Source of the DNA: Gammaproteobacteria bacterium
Lineage (GTDB): Bacteria > Pseudomonadota > Gammaproteobacteria > SZUA-140
Length of the DNA: 39,433 nucleotides
Assembly: GCA_026982145.1 (NCBI GenBank)
Contig: JALSHQ010000393.1
Span: forward strand, 1 to 39,433
Direction of reading: 5' to 3'
The notes beneath the pieces were generated by a model that saw nothing but the letters and a program-made list of their open reading frames with translations, was not told the origin of the DNA and made no database searches. Shown here one piece after another: positions 36,141 through 39,433 of this stretch. A program made the translations under genes and the position numbers. How positions within the stretch are numbered: position 1 is the first letter of the stretch; every line of letters begins with the position of its first letter.

Positions 36141-36350
36141 CTAGGTGGCGCGGGCCTTACCTCGGCGCTGAATATGCCCGGCATTAACCAATTCTCGCAA
36201 GCGCAGTTTTAACGTATTCTTGTTGCCAGCGGTCATCTTAGCCATCTGTGCAATGGTTAAGCGCTCATGCTGCTGGAGCAGCGCTAAGATGCTAACGGAT
36301 AGCAGTGGTAGTTCCACGTTACTTATCGTTTTTTTCTGCTCTACTTTCAT
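36141..36350 (-). CDS. Small winged-helix DNA-binding protein
   Basis: 69 residues from the ATG at 36350. An in-frame TTG at 36476 would add 42 residues but has no ribosome binding site. The sequence ALLQQHERLTIAQMAKMTA followed by NKNTLKLRLRELVNAGHIQR is a winged-helix pattern, with recognition helix and wing, as in small MarR/ArsR-like regulators. The C-terminus is basic. It lies in a scarred region between bioA and a pseudogene and may be a remnant or a mobile-element regulator. Its 3' end points at the TTGCGCA sites 50-80 bases away, which it might bind (speculative). Confidence 0.55.
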   Translation of the reverse strand: MKVEQKKTISNVELPLLSVSILALLQQHERLTIAQMAKMTAGNKNTLKLRLRELVNAGHIQRRGKARAT

Positions 36351-36701
36351 GGCGAGGTTAGTTTTCTGTTTTTTCAAGCAGCGTAGAAAAAGCCCAGCTA
36401 GGGTTCCCAGTCTGGAGAATCCTCTTTTAATGTTGTTTGTATCTCGCCAATCTTTGGGCTTTCCTTTTCCACCCAAAACAGCGTCGGATTATTTTACACT
36501 TTTGCCGTGCCGCTCGCCCTAATATAACTAATTGAATGTGTTAAATAAGTACTCGCTGGCGTGGTATTTGCATTATCTTTGTCGGGGTAATGAATCGTCT
36601 CTTGCTTATATTCAGGTTAAGAAATAGGCCGTCGCGAACAGTTTCGTATTTTATTTGGGGGGAGTATCGTTGCGGTTAAGTTAACTCGGGTTTATCTGTC
36701 T
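36351..36701. other. Intergenic stretch with no supported gene
   Basis: Between the winged-helix gene and the NHL pseudogene I see only a strong Shine-Dalgarno-like GGGGGGAG at 36657-36664 and AT-rich sequence. The stretch 36351-36476 is open in frame with the winged-helix gene, but no start signal supports coding. No tRNA, attachment site or insertion-sequence end was recognised. Confidence 0.5.
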
Positions 36702-37141
36702 GTGCTGGGGTTGAGCGCTCTGTTGTTGGTGGGTTGTGGCGGTGGCGGTGATGGTTCACCTTCTGAGGGTAATAATTTAACAACGGCGGCCATACAGACA
36801 ATCCTCCTCTCTATTTTTCAGGAGGCGGACGTGGTGGTTGGCCAGACCGATTTTACCAGCGGGGATGCAAACCAGGGCGGCACTGCCCCCGCAGCCAATA
36901 CCATTAATGCACCCTACGGTAATCCCGGTGCCAATAACGGGGTGCTCTATCTGCCTGATTATGGTAATGAGCGCTTGTTGGGTTATAACGCCATTCCCTC
37001 AGTCAACAATATGAATGCTGATTTTGTACTGGGTCAAGTAGATTTTACCAGTGACGTGAACGGGGTGAGTGCGACAGCGTTTAATGGCACTCAAACGGTA
37101 TTTTTGACCAGGGCAAGATGTTCGTGGTCGCATGTGGATGA
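36702..37141 (+). pseudogene. Truncated, frameshifted NHL-type lipoprotein
   Basis: The frame encodes a lipoprotein signal (LLLVGCGGGG) and a GQTDFTSGDAN...GQVDFTSDVN repeat pattern typical of NHL surface lipoproteins, with LYLPDYGNERLLGYN as a blade. At the T-run 37101-37105 the frame changes: one extra T would continue it as DQGKMFVVACG, a plausible next blade, ending at TGA 37139-37141. Only about two blades remain of an expected six. After that the open frame runs antisense through the end of the next gene. No ATG, GTG or TTG in this frame lies between the ribosome binding site at 36657-36664 and the GTG at 36702, although the intervening codons would add the basic start of the signal peptide. 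This also suggests decay. Confidence 0.7.
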
Positions 37142-37160
37142 AAAAGGGTACACTCTGCGG

Positions 37161-38276
37161 TCAATCGTCGCGGGTGATCGGATCCGCCGCAAACCCCTCG
37201 TCCACCCCCAGCGCAACCGGCCTGAAAACATCCACCTTGCGGAAGAACTGATCGACAATATAGATGCGCCCATCTTCATCAACATCGATGCCGGAGGGGA
37301 GCATGTAGCTGCCGGGGATGCCGGACTGGCCGCGTTGCCCCATAAACATCAGTAGCTCACCTTTGTTGTTAAAAATTTGTATGTTGCCAAAGGCGCTGTC
37401 GACGACGTAGATGTTGCCTGCGGCATCGGTGGCGATCCCTTTCGGGCGTGAGAACTGGCCGGGGTAGCGGCCGATAGCACCGAAGGAAAATTTAAAACTA
37501 TCGTCACTGTTAAAAGCTTGTACGCGGAAGTTGCCGCCATCAACCACATACCAGTTGCCGTCTTGGTGGGTGGCGATCTGAAGTGGCAAATTGAATTCAT
37601 TCTCTTTAGTGCCGCGCTGGCCGATGGTTTTGATCACCTCCCCTGTTGCGAGGTCAAACACGACAATATTATGGGTGTTACTCTCAACGCCGCCAGTATC
37701 CACCACATAAAGGCGCGTGCCGTCACTGCTGACGGTGAGATCCGTAGGGCGGGTGAAAACCTCCCGGCTGCCCATGCGGCGTATAAACTCGCCGTTGGCG
37801 TCATACTCCATGATGCGCAGGGCGCTGATATCAGCCACGAAAATATGACCATTGGCCGCGACATCGATCCCCAGCGGTTTGCTGAGTAGCCCCGGTTTGG
37901 TGGTGCCGATCAGACGGAATTTTTTGCCAGGGATATCAAACAGCACGACGGCACGTTGCACGGAGTCGCTAACATAGACCTTACCCTGATGCACGGCAAC
38001 ATCAAACGGTTTGACCATGCCGCGGGTTGGGCGCGCCTCACCGGTGGCAAACAGGCGAAATTTGTCTCGGCCGCTGAGCGCTTCGATATCATCGTTGTAG
38101 AGCAGGGTGCGTTCAAAGATGAAGCGGGGGTCAGCCGGCGCAGGGGGATAAACCGGCGGCTCAAAAGGGACGGCAGGTTTGGGTGTCGTGGTGCAACCCA
38201 CTAGCAAGAGCAGCGACAGTGCGGTGATGAGCGTTGTGATGCGCAAGCGGGTTGCGCCTCTTATTTGATATGGCAT
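37161..38276 (-). CDS. NHL-repeat beta-propeller lipoprotein
   Basis: A 371-residue lipoprotein (lipobox LLVGC, Cys28) with a Pro-rich linker (PPVYPPAPADPRFIFE), then six NHL blades such as VYVSDSVQRAVVLFD, IFVADISALRIMEYD, LYVVDTGGVESNTHNIVVFD, WYVVDGGNFRVQAFN, IYVVDSAFGNIQIFN and IYIVDQFFRKVDVFR. Paralogous to the protein at 2562-3638. It overlaps the stop of the pentaheme cytochrome by 16 bases, so the pair is co-translated. The start at 38276 is the first ATG; a TTG nearer the signal peptide, after an AGAGG, is an alternative. Function is presumably docking or scaffolding for the cytochrome at the outer membrane. Confidence 0.87.
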   Translation of the reverse strand: MPYQIRGATRLRITTLITALSLLLLVGCTTTPKPAVPFEPPVYPPAPADPRFIFERTLLYNDDIEALSGRDKFRLFATGEARPTRGMVKPFDVAVHQGKVYVSDSVQRAVVLFDIPGKKFRLIGTTKPGLLSKPLGIDVAANGHIFVADISALRIMEYDANGEFIRRMGSREVFTRPTDLTVSSDGTRLYVVDTGGVESNTHNIVVFDLATGEVIKTIGQRGTKENEFNLPLQIATHQDGNWYVVDGGNFRVQAFNSDDSFKFSFGAIGRYPGQFSRPKGIATDAAGNIYVVDSAFGNIQIFNNKGELLMFMGQRGQSGIPGSYMLPSGIDVDEDGRIYIVDQFFRKVDVFRPVALGVDEGFAADPITRDD

Positions 38277-39025
38277 GTTTCACACAACCGGTCGGCGCGG
38301 TCGCGCAGCAACACCTGAATATCCGGGTTGTGTACGTTATGGCAGGAGGCGCACTCAACCCTTTCGTCATAGAGCTTGACCCCGTTGTCGAAACCGTAGG
38401 GGCTGTCGGGTTGCCTGAAATCGAGATCTTTGGAGCTCAGCCCGGCGTAGCGCATTGAAATGGGGTGGTCGTTGGTGAGATCGGTGCCGATGTGTTTGAT
38501 CGCAATGTTATGTGCGACACGCCCGTTGTGGCATTTGCCGCAGCTCATGGTGTCGTTAGCACCGTTGATGCTGAGGTGCATCGCGGCATCTTCGCTGCTG
38601 CGCCAGCCATTGGGGCGGAAGACCGTCATATCGACCCCCATCGTGCCGTCGTGGCATGAGAGGCATAGCAGGCTGATGGGGCTGGGGGCGTATACCTTAT
38701 TATCGAGCGTGCGACTGTCGTAGAGGTCGTAACTGTGTTCAGTGGCCGGGCGAAAACGGTTCCACCCTTCAATGCCGCCAAAAGGGGTGGAGTCTGCGCC
38801 ATCTTGTTCGGGCGGAATATGGCAATAGACGCACGACGAGCCGTAATCGGAAAAGGCGAGCCCGGCCATGGCAGCAACGCCGACGCGCTGATTCAAACCG
38901 GTAAAATCATGCTTGGTACCGAGGATGGTGTTGGTGCCTTCGGCAGCACTTGCAGGCAGCGACACAGTGCATCCCAACAAGAGGATGGCGAGCAGATGAA
39001 TAAATTGGCTAAGTCGCTGTTTCAC
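38261..39025 (-). CDS. Pentaheme c-type cytochrome
   Basis: 254 residues from the GTG at 39025, chosen because AAGGA lies 9-10 bases upstream and the signal peptide then begins KQRLSQF. The frame is open further upstream without such support. Signal cleavage near PASA-AEG; LLGC at 16-19 is a weaker lipobox alternative. Five haem motifs: CVYCH (65), CLSCH (121), CGKCH (162), CASCH (225) and CETCH (248). TKHDF, LCLSCHDGT and NDHPISM match the N-terminal part of the 11-haem cytochrome, so the two share an ancestral module. It is a likely periplasmic or outer-membrane electron carrier working with the NHL lipoprotein that follows. Confidence 0.88.
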   Translation of the reverse strand: MKQRLSQFIHLLAILLLGCTVSLPASAAEGTNTILGTKHDFTGLNQRVGVAAMAGLAFSDYGSSCVYCHIPPEQDGADSTPFGGIEGWNRFRPATEHSYDLYDSRTLDNKVYAPSPISLLCLSCHDGTMGVDMTVFRPNGWRSSEDAAMHLSINGANDTMSCGKCHNGRVAHNIAIKHIGTDLTNDHPISMRYAGLSSKDLDFRQPDSPYGFDNGVKLYDERVECASCHNVHNPDIQVLLRDRADRLCETCHIK

Positions 39026-39152
39026 GTAATTTATATCCTTGAGCGGCTGTGGTGACAGAGTTTCAGGCTGCTCAGGATCCCCCGGTTGCACTACGTTTAT
39101 TATGCAGTCTCCGCTGCTTACTCTATTGAATAAGAATAAAGCTATCATTGGC

Positions 39153-39179
39153 GTGGCGCAACTATTTGTTTTGCGTCAC
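39153..39179. promoter_or_regulatory. Inverted repeat upstream of the right-edge cytochrome
   Basis: GTGGCGCAA (39153-39161) and TTGCGTCAC (39171-39179) form a 9-base inverted repeat with one mismatch and a 9-base spacer. It ends 11 bases before the ATG at 39191, between two divergent cytochrome genes. It could be an operator or an mRNA hairpin that limits ribosome access. Confidence 0.4.
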
Positions 39180-39190
39180 AATACAGGGCT

Positions 39191-39433
39191 ATGAAAGGAC
39201 AGAAATTTTACAAGGTTTACTCACGATTATTGGCAGGGGCATTGATTTCACTGCTGCTTTCATCGCAGGCTGCTCAGGCGATGCCGGGCATGACGGCAGC
39301 TGAGGCAACGGGCGAGGCGCGCCCCTCGGTAGCCGAGGCAGCGGTGTTTGCGGATTACGAGCCGATTTATCGCCAGCATTGCGCGGTCTGCCATGGCGAT
39401 AAAGGGGATGGCAAGAGTCGCGCCCAACACGGG
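39191..39433 (+). CDS. c-type cytochrome, N-terminal part (cut by window end)
   Basis: The ATG at 39191 opens a frame still open at the last base (81 codons). There is a signal peptide (basic start, hydrophobic core, cleavage near AAQA-MPG), then a Glu/Ala linker and the haem motif HCAVCHGDKGDGKS (Cys64, Cys67, His68), the usual start of a class I cytochrome c domain with a Gly-rich loop. Divergent from the pentaheme gene with a 165-base gap. Total length, haem number and function cannot be known from this window. Confidence 0.85.
   Translation, partial: MKGQKFYKVYSRLLAGALISLLLSSQAAQAMPGMTAAEATGEARPSVAEAAVFADYEPIYRQHCAVCHGDKGDGKSRAQHG

Noticed and set aside
36538..36627. 29-codon GTG-started ORF between the winged-helix gene and the pseudogene
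   Set aside because: It has no ribosome binding site and no recognisable motif; its length is expected by chance.
37142..37355. Second half of the plus-strand ORF that begins at 36702
   Set aside because: It reads antisense through the end of the NHL lipoprotein gene at 37161-38276, so it is not coding.
1..39433. CRISPR arrays, tRNA or rRNA genes, insertion sequences, phage genes
   Set aside because: I looked in the gaps and saw no spaced direct repeats, cloverleaf-like sequence, transposase, integrase or phage structural gene.

Overview
The window reads as the chromosome of a Gram-negative, respiratory proteobacterium, most likely a gammaproteobacterium. The evidence is a ccmABCDEFGHI operon in the usual proteobacterial order, a moxR-bat operon, bioA, many lipoproteins and outer-envelope multiheme cytochromes, and two large c-di-GMP enzymes. 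The species cannot be named from the sequence. The abundance of c-type cytochromes suggests a lithotroph, or an organism that exchanges electrons with extracellular material; this is inference.

Layout. (1) 1-9661, plus strand: a tight operon holding the end of an unknown coiled-coil protein, a triheme c7-type cytochrome, two NHL beta-propeller lipoproteins, an 11-heme c-type cytochrome, ResB and CcsA (System II haem ligation), a membrane-anchored TPR protein and a DsbA-like oxidoreductase. It looks like an extracellular or outer-membrane electron conduit that carries its own maturation enzymes. (2) 9687-13404, minus strand: a periplasmic substrate-binding protein followed by a CHASE-PAS-GGDEF-EAL protein. 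(3) 13588-20658, minus strand: moxR, a DUF58 gene, a DUF4381-like gene, batA, a batB/batC fusion, batD and a small ORF. (4) 21186-28987, plus strand: complete System I cytochrome c maturation (ccmA-I) and a TlpA-like lipoprotein. (5) 29034-34652, plus strand: a monoheme cytochrome c, two tandem two-component-regulator-type propeller proteins, and a GGDEF/EAL protein whose periplasmic domain carries a c-type haem motif. (6) 34752-36032: bioA. (7) 36033-37160: a scarred region with a small winged-helix gene, an inverted-repeat cluster and a frameshifted, truncated NHL lipoprotein. (8) 37161-39433: a pentaheme cytochrome and NHL lipoprotein pair on the minus strand, and a divergent c-type cytochrome cut by the window end.

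How it fits together. Three separate loci (1, 5, 8) pair c-type cytochromes with beta-propeller proteins. Two complete haem-ligation systems (ResB/CcsA and Ccm) and at least three thiol oxidoreductases (a DsbA-like protein, CcmG and a TlpA-like protein) are available to mature these cytochromes. Two c-di-GMP enzymes, one apparently haem-based, could couple periplasmic redox state or ligands to surface behaviour. The most interesting candidates are the left-hand multiheme operon with dedicated System II maturation, and the propeller plus haem-sensor c-di-GMP cluster at 29-34.6 kb.
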